Below are positions 34,072-48,100 of a DNA stretch of 64,000 nt, piece by piece. Positions within the stretch are counted from its first letter, which is position 1. The number at the start of each line of letters is the position of its first letter. The position numbers were made by a program, and so were the translations under genes. The notes below the pieces were generated by a model. The model made no database searches, was not told the DNA's origin, and saw only the letters and a list, made by a program, of their open reading frames with translations. The stretch is from the NCBI GenBank assembly GCA_017654935.2, contig CM065712.1, positions 24,752,740 to 24,816,739 on the forward strand. Reading direction: 5' to 3'. The stretch is from Phymorhynchus buccinoides. Taxonomy: Eukaryota > Mollusca > Gastropoda > Neogastropoda > Raphitomidae.

Positions 34072-35777
34072 TATATATATGACTCTGTGCCAAAAGGTGG
34101 GCATGAAAAGTGGACATAGAGGGTAAAAAATGAAACTATTAATACCATTTAAATACATGCATATTTAGAAAGGATATAAATGAGGCAAAACATGTGCAAA
34201 GTGGCAGGACCATTTTTCAACCAATTTCTGAGAAAATAGTGATAATGTGGTGACCCCCACCTGATGACAAACATCAATGATTACATCACAACCATGGTGT
34301 TATGTCACAGTATTTTCTCATAGCTCCAGCAAATCATGTGTTAAGTTCTTTTCATTGTTTGCTATTAGTCTGTGACATTTCCTGTTGAAATTTGTTGTTA
34401 GTATGATGATTATTATGGGTCTGTTGAGGTAACAAATGACCTTCGTCATCACTTTACATTTGAAAGTTGTATCAAACACACTCATTCTGTCTTTAAGTAC
34501 TTAAAATGCCATGAAAACCCTAATTACAAGTTAACTGAATATTTTCTACCAAACTATTAATTGATTCATGTCATTGTTTTTGTTTTATTACACAATGTGT
34601 GAAAAATGTATGACGAACATCAAAGTTACCTAAATCATTTATTTTCCAGTTTCTGGCCAAAATGTCTATGAATAACTGTATTTTTGTCAACTACAGTAAG
34701 CAGAATGCTTTAAAGAAAATAAAAACTTGCATGAATAAAGTTGTTTTTTTAAAAACTATTGAATTATTTATCATAATTCACTATTTACACCATAGGACAT
34801 GTATGACGAACATCATAGTTACATTAATAATTTTCATTAAGCACTATTTTTTCATTTATCTTTCTATGAAGGCTGCAAAGTGCTCTAAATTAATTACTAA
34901 ACCCACTGAAGTGGTGTTCATTTGTTTATTAGATGGTTAGACCAATAAAACCAGCTGAATTTGATAATTAACATTTTCTTGATGACGAACATCAAGTCCA
35001 GTAAAATGATTACATTGAACATTTGGATTAGTGCAGAAGAAAGAAATGAACATGCTGGTGTTAAATAAGGGTAGGGGTCAACTTTATATGACAGTTTAAT
35101 TGTAAAATAAAAGAGAGCAAGTTAAAAATATATATCTTGAGGATTTTATTGAGCATTATAACTTAGGTATGACGGATGTCAAGTGTTACATCTAAGTCAG
35201 AACCTTTAAGAGAAAGTGCAATATTATTTAAAATAATATATTTTGTAAGAAAATTTTATACTCCTATGATAAAGTAATATCTGCTCCAACAAAGCATGAC
35301 ATTTTCATGTATTTTGGATTTATATAAGTGAAAATTGTTGGGAAGTTTGATTTTGGTTAAATGATTACATAAAAAATGATGTTTGTCATCAACATTGGTT
35401 TAAGTCTAATAACTAACAGAACTTTCATTTTTGAATGTTACAATCTTTAGCGTTTACTAATGAGGTACTTTTGCATAACCTGTCCAAATTTCAAGTAATT
35501 TTACTGGAGTTTGTGTGTTCTAGCACTTGTTGAAATCATGACTATTTGCAATGTCCACTTTTGAAGACCAGATTTTGGGGCTGATTTGACATTCATTGTC
35601 ACATAACTAAACAACTACTGATCTTACAAAGCTGATATTGTCTCTAGCGTCTTTTCAGACATTTGTCTATATGTTTATAACATAAGCACAACAGTCAGAA
35701 GGTTATGTGACAATTTATTGAGAATGTAAGTACCTGACCCTCTCCGTGCTCACCTTTTGGCACAGAGTCATATATGC
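34072..35777. mobile_element. ~1.7-kb inverted-repeat element with periodic TGACGAACATCA motif
   Basis: Ends TATGACTCTGTGCCAAAAGG TGGGCA and its inverse (TGCTCACCTTTTGGCACAGA GTCATA), inside (AT)n. The interior is AT-rich and non-coding. A motif near TGACGAACATCAAAGTTAC recurs, direct or inverted, at about 34262, 34438, 34611, 34803, 34981, 35169 and 35375. Superfamily unknown. Confidence 0.7.
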
Positions 35778-36095
35778 ACACTTATTCACTCACTCATGCT
35801 TGTAAGCACATATAGATATACAGACTATAACCCACCATAGACGTCCAATGCTTCATTAACAGACGTGTCCACATATATATGCACACTTATTGACACTCAC
35901 TCATGCTTGTATTGTAAGCACACATATACTATTAGTATTACTATGATAGACTATAACCTACCACAGACGTCCAGTGCCTCATTAACAGACGTGTGCACAC
36001 TTATTCAATCACATTCACTCATGCTTGTAACTTAATGTAAGCACAATATACAGACTAACCCACCACAGATGTCCAATGCTTCATTAACATTTTTT
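35778..36095. repeat. ~110-bp tandem repeat ending at the PRDM9 exon-1 acceptor
   Basis: Three diverged units (CACACTTATT, ACTCATGCTTGTA, CA(C/T)AGACGTCCAATGCTTC ATTAACAG). The last merges into TCATTAACATTTTTTTTTCT and the acceptor at 36111. Units carry the acceptor-like TTCATTAACAG. Confidence 0.85.
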
Positions 36096-36131
36096 TTTCT
36101 CTGACCAACAGGAAGACCAGACAACCTCACA

Positions 36132-36167
36132 ATGGATTCTCCAGAACTCAGCCTTCTGACTCCCGAT
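36132..36167 (+). CDS. PRDM9: PRDM9 first coding exon
   Basis: 12 codons, MDSPELSLLTPD, ending phase 0 at donor GTGAGT. The exon begins at 36112 after CTGACCAACAG. The ATG context CCTCACAATGG is good. There is no upstream ATG in the exon. Confidence 0.82.
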
Positions 36168-39100
36168 GTGAGTAGATTTAGCAAGTTTGTAACAAATAAC
36201 TGAAATATCAAACATGGGAATTGGAAAAGAAAGAAAAAAGCTGGGATACTTGGGGCCGCAGAAGGTCCTAGTAGGGGTCCAGGGGGTTACGCTGAAGTTT
36301 ATTTTAGTATTTGAAGCCCTAAAACATCATTGCAGTGGCTACAAAATTTTATTTTCAGTGGACAGGCATTTTTTTGGGTGGGAAAGCAAAATGTAATTTC
36401 GTCAGAAATTTGCTGTTTGGCGGACAATTCCCATCCCTAAAACAATATTGCAATCATGTGAAGTGGTTTGAACAAAAATATGTATGTAGTAATACAGGGG
36501 TCGCGCTAATGCATGTTTCTTGCGTATTTGACGCATTTAAAAAATCGCTGACGAATTTTTGCGGCGTTTACGCGTAACCTGTACGCAAAATGACGTCCGC
36601 TCAAAATCGCATCTGAGTCTAGATGGTGAATCAGACTTTAGAAGTCCTACGGTCCCTACACGTATTGTGGTTCTGCTACACCAAACATTGGAACAGACTA
36701 TAGAAAAGTGCCACTGCTTTCAGAGGAGGTAAATATCCCATCCTTTCTCTTTCATTAGTTATCCCGATTTCGTCCAGTACTGCTGTGACGTAGGCAGTGG
36801 TAGGAATATCACTGTAAGCGCATTGTCTGACTCCACCCCCCACCCCATCTCCCCACCCCCTTCCAGCCTTTGCTTCCTTTCATGGTGCTTGTCCATTGAA
36901 TATCCAGATTCCAGTCAATTAACTGTGACGTAAATGAAGCGTTTGGCGCGAAATGAGCGCGTTGTTGCATAATTTCCAGACTTCTGTCTTTGAGTTTGAA
37001 AATGACTGGTTAGTGAATAAAAATGCATGTTTTTGTTGCTGGTCTTGTTTTCATTGTTTTTAGCTTAGATTTATCATTTTGTTCTTTGACGCGATTTTTT
37101 GCTTCCCTTACGCATTTTTTTGGCCGACGTCGCGTAAGCAAAACGCGTTTTCAAAAACACTAGCGCGACCCCTGGTAATATGTTTAAAGCTTATCCAGTT
37201 AAACTAAGCTAAAGCCTTCATCAGTTGCATAAATAATTTGTATGCAGATGGCATAATCTTATTCTTTGAATAAGGTTACACTTTGACAAACATTTTCACT
37301 CGGTCAAAGCTCACTTTAACAATAATATTGGTTTAGGTTGTGTCACTAATGTGTGTAATACTGAAATTATTCGCTTTTAAGAACATTAATTCAAAAGGAA
37401 TGCCTGTTTTAATTACGTCTAAGGATAATAAGGCATGCCTGTTTTGATTAGGTCTAAAGATTATAAGGTATACCAGCCGCTGTGACGTAGTGGTTAGCGT
37501 CGCAGACTACTGGCTGGGAGGTCTTGGGGTTCGAATCCCATGAGAGATGAGGTTTTTTTTGGTCCTGGACCGACTCCTAGCCAGAGTGAGTGGCTGTGGG
37601 CTCAATGGGAAGACTGAAACCAGTCGAGGTTCATCCGCTTAACGGATACTATTCTGAGAGTATTGCTCTAACTGCAGGTGTCTGTAGTTCTCGGGCCTGG
37701 TTAACGCCGGGATAACATGAAAGGAAGCGTAGAGTACAGCCCTGTCATGCAGTCTCAGACCGATATGGAACTCCATAGCATCATCATCATAGTCATCCGC
37801 CTCATTTCCATGTCATTTAAAAAAAAAAAGGTCAAATTCTGTGGTTTTGCAAGCCCTGCTCTCATGGTGACCTCAGTTTCGGTTTCCGATCCAGTCTATG
37901 CCTTGGTGTGTTTGGGTCAAAGTCATGGGGATCAGTGTGTTCTGGGGAGCTGTCTGTGGACGGTTGTGGTGGCGCCCTCGGAGGAGGACCTCACTCACGC
38001 TGGCTCTGGGACTAAGAATAGTGTCGCCAGTAGGGGGCTTTGTAGGTGGTGTCCTGAACAGGCTCTACTGAAGTGACTCAGCAGCAGTGCAGTCTCCTCG
38101 GTTGGTTGCCTCCTGACGGCCTAACATAGATTCGCTCCTCTTGACTGCTGGTCTCTGCGACCTGAACGTGTGGAGGTGTGGCTGCGAGTTGGGACTCGGA
38201 ATGAGCGGCGTGGGTGCAACACCACTGTAAAAGATGGGACAGCAAAACAAAACAAAATGATTATAAGGCATGCTTGTTTTGATTAGAAATATAATATAAA
38301 GTGCATGCTCCACAATGTAACCCAAGATGGTTTATCATTTTATTCATGGCACAGGTTTGATTAATATCCCTAATTTTCTGAAAACAAGAAATACATGTGT
38401 AATTCATGTGAAAATCACTGTTACTGTGTATTACAGGGGAGGATAGTTCCCAGCAGAATCAATCTGAACACCACCATAGAGGAGTTCTTTACAAAAGAGG
38501 AATACATGTGTACTTCATCATCATGTGAAAATCACTGTTACTGTGTATTATAGGGGAAGATAGATCCCAGCAGAATCAAACTGAACACCACCATAGAGGA
38601 GTTCTTTACAAAAGAGGAATACATGTGTACTTCATGTCAAAATCACTGTTACTGTGTATTACAGGGGAAGATAGATCCCAGCAGAATCAAACTGAACACC
38701 ACCATAGAGGAGTTCTTTACAAAAGAGGAATACATGTGTACTTCATGTCAAAATCACTGTTACTGTGTATTACAGGGGAGGATAGATCCCAGCAGAATCA
38801 AACTGGACACCACCATAGAGGAGTTCTTCACCAAAGAGGAATACCAGAATATCTGTGACATGGAAAGGCAGAGACTGAGGAACATCCGGCTCAATTATGA
38901 AGCCATGTTGAACATCGGTAAGTACAGGTGTTTATTTGCAAATTAATTATGAACTCATACATCTGTTAAAATCAGTTTGGTTGATGTTTTTGAGTGGAAC
39001 TGGAAACATAAGTATTTTATGCTGTTGCCATATTAATACAGTGTAGCTTTATATAAAACTTTTAACATTTAATTTTTATGTAACTTCAGTAAGTCTGATG

Positions 39101-42100
39101 GGTGAAAGAACAAAGAACCTGTTATATTTGGGCTTTCTTCTGATGAGAACAGAGGTGATATTAAAAATTATTTGTTTTTGCTGTGTATCGCTTTTGAAAA
39201 TAAACATGTTTTAATGCAGTTTGTTTGGCCATCCTATGTTGAGGCCTACATGTTACGCTATCCATGTTTTAATGCAGTTTGTTTGGTCATCCTATGTTGA
39301 GGCCTACATGTTACGCTATCCATGTTTTAATGCAGTTTGTTTGGTCATCCTATGTTGAGGCCTACATGTTACGCTATCCATGTTTTAATGCAGTTTGTTT
39401 GGCCATCCTATGTTGAGGCCTACATGTTACGCTATCCATGTTTTAATGCAGTTTGTTTGGTCATCCTATGTTGAGGCCTACATGTTACGCTATCCATGTT
39501 TTAATGCAGTTTGTTTGGTCATCCTATGTTGAGGCCTACATGTTACGCTATCCATGTTTTAATGCAGTTTGTTTGGTCATCCTATGTTGAGGCCTACATG
39601 TTACGCTATCCATGTTTTAATGCAGTTTGTTTGGTCATCCTATGTTGAGGCCTACATGTTACGCTATCCATGTTTTAATGCAGTTTGTTTGGCCATCCTA
39701 TGTTGAGGCCTACATGTTACGCTATCCATGTTTTAATGCAGTTTGTTTGGTCATCCTATGTTGAGGCCTACATGTTACGCTATCCATGTTTTAATGCAGT
39801 TTGTTTGGTCATCCTATGTTGAGGCCTACATGTTACGCTATCCATGTTTTAATGCAGTTTGTTTGGTCATCCTATGTTGAGGCCTACATGTTACGCTATC
39901 CATGTTTTAATGCAGTTTGTTTGGCCATCCTATGTTGAGGCCTACATGTTACGCTATCCATGTTTTAATGCAGTTTGTTTGGTCATCCTATGTTGAGGCC
40001 TACATGTTACGCTATCCATGTTTTAATGCAGTTTGTTTGGCCATCCTATGTTGAGGCCTACATGTTACGCTATCCATGTTTTAATGCAGTTTGTTTGGCC
40101 ATCCTATGTTGACGCCTACATGTTACGCTATCCATGTTTTAATGCAGTTTGTTAGGTCATCCTATGTTGAGGCCTACATGTTACGCTATCCATGTTTTAA
40201 TGCAGTTTGTTTGGTCATCCTATGTTGAGGCCTACATGTTACGCTATCCATGTTTTAATGCAGTTTGTTTGGCCATCCTATGTTGAGGCCTACATGTTAC
40301 GCTATCCATGTTTTAATGCAGTTTGTTTGGTCATCCTATGTTGAGGCCTACATGTTACGCTATCCATGTTTTAATGCAGTTTGTTTGGTCATCCTATGTT
40401 GAGGCCTACATGTTACGCTATCCATGTTTTAATGCAGTTTGTTTGGCCATCCTATGTTGAGGCCTACATGTTACGCTATCCATGTTTTAATGCAGTTTGT
40501 TTGGCCATCCTATGTTGAGGCCTACATGTTACGCTATCCATGTTTTAATGCAGTTTGTTTGGTCATCCTATGTTGAGGCCTACATGTTACGCTATCCATG
40601 TTTTAATGCAGTTTGTTTGGTCATCCTATGTTGAGGCCTACATGTTACGCTATCCATGTTTTAATGCAGTTTGTTTGGTCATCCTATGTTGAGGCCTACA
40701 TGTTACGCTATCCATGTTTTAATGCAGTTTGTTTGGTCATCCTATGTTGAGGCCTACATGTTACGCTATCCATGTTTTAATGCAGTTTGTTTGGTCATCC
40801 TATGTTGAGGCCTACATGTTACGCTATCCATGTTTTAATGCAGTTTGTTTGGCCATCCTATGTTGAGGCCTACATGTTACGCTATCCATGTTTTAATGCA
40901 GTTTGTTTGGTCATCCTATGTTGAGGCCTACATGTTACGCTATCCATGTTTTAATGCAGTTTGTTTGGTCATCCTATGTTGAGGCCTACATGTTACGCTA
41001 TCCATGTTTTAATGCAGTTTGTTTGGTCATCCTATGTTGAGGCCTACATGTTACGCTATCCATGTTTTAATGCAGTTTGTTTGGTCATCCTATGTTGAGG
41101 CCTACATGTTACGCTATCCATGTTTTAATGCAGTTTGTTTGGCCATCCTATGTTGAGGCCTACATGTTACGCTATCCATGTTTTAATGCAGTTTGTTTGG
41201 TCATCCTATGTTGAGGCCTACATGTTACGCTATCCATGTTTTAATGCAGTTTGTTTGGTCATCCTATGTTGAGGCCTACATGTTACGCTATCCATGTTTT
41301 AATGCAGTTTGTTTGGTCATCCTATGTTGAGGCCTACATGTTACGCTATCCATGTTTTAATGCAGTTTGTTTGGCCATCCTATGTTGAGGCCTACATGTT
41401 ACGCTATCCATGTTTTAATGCAGTTTGTTTGGTCATCCTATGTTGAGGCCTACATGTTACGCTATCCATGTTTTAATGCAGTTTGTTTGGCCATCCTATG
41501 TTGAGGCCTACATGTTACGCTATCCATGTTTTAATGCAGTTTGTTTGGCCATCCTATGTTGACGCCTACATGTTACGCTATCCATGTTTTAATGCAGTTT
41601 GTTAGGTCATCCTATGTTGAGGCCTACATGTTACGCTATCCATGTTTTAATGCAGTTTGTTTGGTCATCCTATGTTGAGGCCTACATGTTACGCTATCCA
41701 TGTTTTAATGCAGTTTGTTTGGCCATCCTATGTTGAGGCCTACATGTTACGCTATCCATGTTTTAATGCAGTTTGTTTGGTCATCCTATGTTGAGGCCTA
41801 CATGTTACGCTATCCATGTTTTAATGCAGTTTGTTTGGTCATCCTATGTTGAGGCCTACATGTTACGCTATCCATGTTTTAATGCAGTTTGTTTGGCCAT
41901 CCTATGTTGAGGCCTACATGTTACGCTATCCATGTTTTAATGCAGTTTGTTTGGCCATCCTATGTTGAGGCCTACATGTTACGCTATCCATGTTTTAATG
42001 CAGTTTGTTTGGTCATCCTATGTTGAGGCCTACATGTTACGCTATCCATGTTTTAATGCAGTTTGTTTGGTCATCCTATGTTGAGGCCTACATGTTACGC

Positions 42101-45100
42101 TATCCATGTTTTAATGCAGTTTGTTTGGTCATCCTATGTTGAGGCCTACATGTTACGCTATCCATGTTTTAATGCAGTTTGTTTGGTCATCCTATGTTGA
42201 GGCCTACATGTTACGCTATCCATGTTTTAATGCAGTTTGTTTGGTCATCCTATGTTGAGGCCTACATGTTACGCTATCCATGTTTTAATGCAGTTTGTTT
42301 GGTCATCCTATGTTGAGGCCTACATGTTACGCTATCCATGTTTTAATGCAGTTTGTTTGGCCATCCTATGTTGAGGCCTACATGTTACGCTATCCATGTT
42401 TTAATGCAGTTTGTTTGGCCATCCTATGTTGAGGCCTACATGTTACGCTATCCATGTTTTAATGCAGTTTGTTTGGCCATCCTATGTTGAGGCCTACATG
42501 TTACGCTATCCATGTTTTAATGCAGTTTGTTTGGTCATCCTATGTTGAGGCCTACATGTTACGCTATCCATGTTTTAATGCAGTTTGTTTGGTCATCCTA
42601 TGTTGAGGCCTACATGTTACGCTATCCATGTTTTAATGCAGTTTGTTTGGTCATCCTATGTTGAGGCCTACATGTTACGCTATCCATGTTTTCAGGACTG
42701 CCAATACAAATGCCGGAGTTCATGCGACCCAAGAAGAGATCAGCCAAACGCACAGAGCAGTATGTACGTTCTGAACAGGAGTCTGATGAAGAGTGGCGCC
42801 CCAGACCAAAACGACAAACAGGTAAATGATGCTATTGTATGGATGATGATGATGATGATACTGTTGATGGTGCATTCTGAACAGGAGTCTGATGAAGAGT
42901 GGCGCCCCAGACCAAGACTAAAAACAGGTAAATGATGCTATTGTATGGATGATGATGATGATACTGTTGATGGTGCATTGTGAACAGGAGTCTGATGAAG
43001 AGTGGTACCCCAGACCAAGACGAAAAACAGGTAAATGATGCTATTGTATTGGTGATGATGATACTGTTGATGGTGCATTCTGAACAGGAGTCTGATGAAG
43101 AGTGGCGCCCCAGACCAAGACTAAAAACAGGTAAATGATGCTATTGTATGGATGATGATGATGATACTGTTGATGGTGCATTGTGAACAGGAGTCTGATG
43201 AAGAGTGGTACCCCAGACCAAGACGAAAAACAGGTAAATGATGCTATTGTATTGGTGATGATGATACTGTTGATGGTGCATTCTGAACAGGAGTCTGATG
43301 AAGAGTGGCGCCCCAGACCAAGACTAAAAACAGGTAAATGATGCTATTGTATGGATGATGATGATGATGATACTGTTGATGGTGCATTCTGAACAGGAGT
43401 CTGATGAAGAGTGGTACCCCAGACCAAGACGAAAAACAGGTAAATGATGCTATTGTATTGATGATGATGATACTGTTGATGGTGCATTCTGAACAGGAGT
43501 CTGATGAAGAGTGGCGCCCCAGACCAAGACTAAAAACAGGTAAATGATGCTATTGTATGGATGATGGTGATGATGATACTGTTGATGGTGCATTCTGAAC
43601 AGGAGTCTGATGAAGAGTGGCGCCCCAGACCAAGACTAAAAACAGGTAAATGATGCTATTGTATGGATGATGATGATGATGATACTGTTGATGGTGCATT
43701 GTGAACAGGAGTCTGATGAAGAGTGGTACCCCAGACCAAGACAACAAACAGGTAAATGATGCTATTGTATGGATGATGATGATGATGATACTGTTGATGG
43801 TGCATTGTGAACAGGAGTCTGATGAAGAGTGGTACCCCAGACCAAGACAACAAACAGGTAAATGATGCTATTGTATGGATGATGATGATGATACTGTTGA
43901 TGGTGCATTGTGAACAGGAGTCTGATGAAGAGTGGCGCCCCAGACCAAGACTAAAAACAGGTAAATGATGCTATTGTATGGATGATGATGATGATACTGT
44001 TGATGGTGCATTCTGAACAGGAGTCTGATGAAGAGTGGTACCCCAGACCAAGACGAAAAACAGGTAAATGATGCTATTGTATTGGTGATGATGATACTGT
44101 TGATGGTGCATTCTGAACAGGAGTCTGATGAAGAGTGGCGCCCCAGACCAAGACGAAAAACAGGTAAATGATGCTATTGTATGGATGATGATGATACTGT
44201 TGATGGTGCATTCTGAACAGGAGTCTGATGAAGAGTGGCGCCCCAGACCAAGACAACAAACAGGTAAATGATGCTATTGTATGGATGATGATGATGATGA
44301 TACTGTTGATGGTACATTCTGAACAGGAGTCTGATGAAGAGTGGTACCCCAGACCAAGACAACAAACAGGTAAATGATGCTATTGTATGGATGATGATGA
44401 TACTGTTGATGGTGCATTCTGAACAGGAGTCTGATGAAGAGTGGCGCCCCAGACCAAGACGAAAAACAGGTAAATGATGCTATTGTATTGGATGATGATG
44501 ATACTGTTGATGGTGCATTCTGAACAGGAGTCTGATGAAGAGTGGCGCCCCAGACCAAGACTAAAAACAGGTAAATGATGCTATTGTATGGATGATGATG
44601 ATACTGTTGATGGTGCATTCTGAACAGGAGTCTGATGAAGAGTGGCGCCCCAGACCAAGACGAAAAACAGGTAAATGATGCTATTGTATGGATGATGATG
44701 ATACTGTTGATGGTGCATTCTGAACAGGAGTCTGATGAAGAGTGGTACCCCAGACCAAGACAACAAACAGGTAAATGATGCTATTGTATTGGTGATGATG
44801 ATACTGTTGATGGTGCATTGTGAACAGGAGTCTGGTGAAGAGTGGCGCCCCAGACCAAGACGACAAACAGGTAAATGATGCTATTGTATGGATGATGATG
44901 ATACTGTTGATGGTGCATTCTGAACAGGAGTCTGATGAAGAGTGGCGCCCCAGACCAAGACTAAAAACAGGTAAATGATGCTATTGTATTGATGATGATG
45001 ATACTGTTGATGGTGCATTCTGAACAGGAGTCTGATGAAGAGTGGCGCCCCAGACCAAGACAACAAACAGGTAAATGATGCTATTGTATGGATGATGATG

Positions 45101-48100
45101 ATGATACTGTTGATGGTACATTCTGAACAGGAGTCTGATGAAGAGTGGCGCCCCAGACCAAGACTAAAAACAGGTAAATGATGCTATTGTATGGATGATG
45201 ATGATGATACTGTTGATGGTGCATTCTGAACAGGAGTCTGATGAAGAGTGGCGCCCCAGACCAAGACTAAAAACAGGTAAATGATGCTATTGTATGGATG
45301 ATGATGATGATACTGTTGATGGTGCATTCTGAACAGGAGTCTGATGAAGAGTGGTACCCCAGACCAAGACTAAAAACAGGTAAATGATGCTATTGTATGG
45401 ATGATGATGATGATGATACTGTTGATGGTGCATTGTGAACAGGAGTCTGATGAAGAGTGGCGCCCCAGACCAAGACGACAAACAGGTAAATGATGCTATT
45501 GTATGGATGATGATACTGTTGATGGTACATTCTGAACAGGAGTCTGATGAAGAGTGGCGCCCCAGACCAAGACGAAAAACAGGTAAATGATGCTATTGTA
45601 TGGATGATGATACTGTTGATGGTGCATTGTGAACAGGAGTCTGATGAAGAGTGGTACCCCAGACCAAGACAAAAAACAGGTAAATGATGCTATTGTATGG
45701 ATGATGATGATGATACTGTTGATGGTGCATTCTGAACAGGAGTCTGATGAAGAGTGGCGCCCCAGACCAAGACGAAAAACAGGTAAATGATGCTATTGTA
45801 TTGATGATGATGATACTGTTGATGGTGCATTCTGAACAGGAGTCTGATGAAGAGTGGCGCCCCAGACCAAGACAACAAACAGGTAAATGATGCTATTGTA
45901 TGGATGATGATGATGATACTGTTGATGGTACATTCTGAACAGGAGTCTGATGAAGAGTGGCGCCCCAGACCAAGACTAAAAACAGGTAAATGATGCTATT
46001 GTATGGATGATGATGATGATACTGTTGATGGTACATTCTGAACAGGAGTCTGATGAAGAGTGGCGCCCCAGACCAAGACGAAAAACAGGTAAATGATGCT
46101 ATTGTATTGATGATGATGATACTGTTGATGGTGCATTCTGAACAGGAGTCTGATGAAGAGTGGCGCCCCAGACCAAGACGAAAAACAGGTAAATGATGCT
46201 ATTGTATGGATGATGATGATACTGTTGATGGTACATTCTGAACAGGAGTCTGATGAAGAGTGGCGCCCCAGACCAAGACTAAAAACAGGTAAATGATGCT
46301 ATTGTATTGATGATGATGATACTGTTGATGGTGCATTCTGAACAGGAGTCTGATGAAGAGTGGCGCCCCAGACCAAGACTAAAAACAGGTAAATGATGCT
46401 ATTGTATGGATGATGATGATGATGATACTGTTGATGGTGCATTCTGAACAGGAGTCTGATGAAGAGTGGCGCCCCAGACCAAGACTAAAAACAGGTAAAT
46501 GATGCTATTGTATGGATGATGATGATGATACTGTTGATGGTGCATTCTGAACAGGAGTCTGATGAAGAGTGGCGCCCCAGACCAAGACTAAAAACAGGTA
46601 AATGATGCTATTGTATGGATGATGGTGATGATGATACTGTTGATGGTGCATTCTGAACAGGAGTCTGATGAAGAGTGGCGCCCCAGACCAAGACGAAAAA
46701 CAGGTAAATGATGCTATTGTATTGATGATGATGATACTGTTGATGGTGCATTCTGAACAGGAGTCTGATGAAGAGTGGCGCCCCAGACCAAGACAACAAA
46801 CAGGTAAATGATGCTATTGTATGGATGATGGTGATGATGATACTGTTGATGGTGCATTCTGAACAGGAGTCTGATGAAGAGTGGCGCCCCAGACCAAGAC
46901 AACAAACAGGTAAATGATGCTATTGTATGGATGATGGTGATGATGATACTGTTGATGGTGCATTCTGAACAGGAGTCTGATGAAGAGTGGTACCCCAGAC
47001 CAAGACAACAAACAGGTAAATGATGCTATTGTATGGATGATGATGATACTGTTGATGGTACATTGTGAACAGGAGTCTGATGAAGAGTGGTGCCCCAGAC
47101 CAAGACTAAAAACAGGTAAATGATGCTATTGTATGGATGATGATGATGATGATACTGTTGATGGTGCATTCTGAACAGGAGTCTGATGAAGAGTGGCGCC
47201 CCAGACCAAGACTAAAAACAGGTAAATGATGCTATTGTATGGATGATGATGATGATGATACTGTTGATGGTGCATTCTGAACAGGAGTCTGATGAAGAGT
47301 GGCGCCCCAGACCAAGACTAAAAACAGGTAAATGATGCTATTGTATGGATGATGATGATGATGATACTGTTGATGGTGCATTCTGAACAGGAGTCTGATG
47401 AAGAGTGGCGCCCCAGACCAAGACGACAAACAGGTAAATGATGCTATTGTATGGATGATGATGATGATGATACTGTTGATGGTGCATTCTGAACAGGAGT
47501 CTGATGAAGAGTGGCGCCCCAGACCAAGACGACAAACAGGTAAATGATGCTATTGTATGGATGATGATGATGATGATACTGTTGATGGTGCATTCTGAAC
47601 AGGAGTCTGATGAAGAGTGGCGCCCCAGACCAAGACGACAAACAGGTGGGGCCTCAATCTATGTGGGTGGTTTTTGTTTGTGTATACTACGGTAGTGTGC
47701 TACGTAGCTCATTTTATTGTTTAGCCCCTTCACTGCCAGAGGAAAACTGAAAAATTATTGATTTTCTTATAAAATCCAAAAGGGACCTGTTAGACTCAAT
47801 CTGAGAAAACTGCCTGGAGATATATCTTTTCTGCCATCTAAACCAAAAACCATCATTCCAGGACTATGACATCAAAAGTTATTATGACATTACCAGGGAT
47901 GCATCTAGAGCGCGGCATTGCGGCATTGCCGCAAAATTGTTGATGTTCCCGCAAAAATTAAAATATGCTGCGGGAAAATCCCCCCAAATTTTGTGAAATC
48001 CCGCAAACGAAAAAATCGTTTGAAAATAACTTGTTCGGCACTAGGCCTAGATTGCGTGGCTGCGTGGGCTGTACCGAGTCTGCATTTCCTTTCGACAGTA

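Noticed and set aside
42585..47695. Many minus-strand frames with LSWSGVPLFIRLLF-type repeats
   Set aside because: They are antisense shadows of the SSXRD array; length varies with the (GAT)n run.
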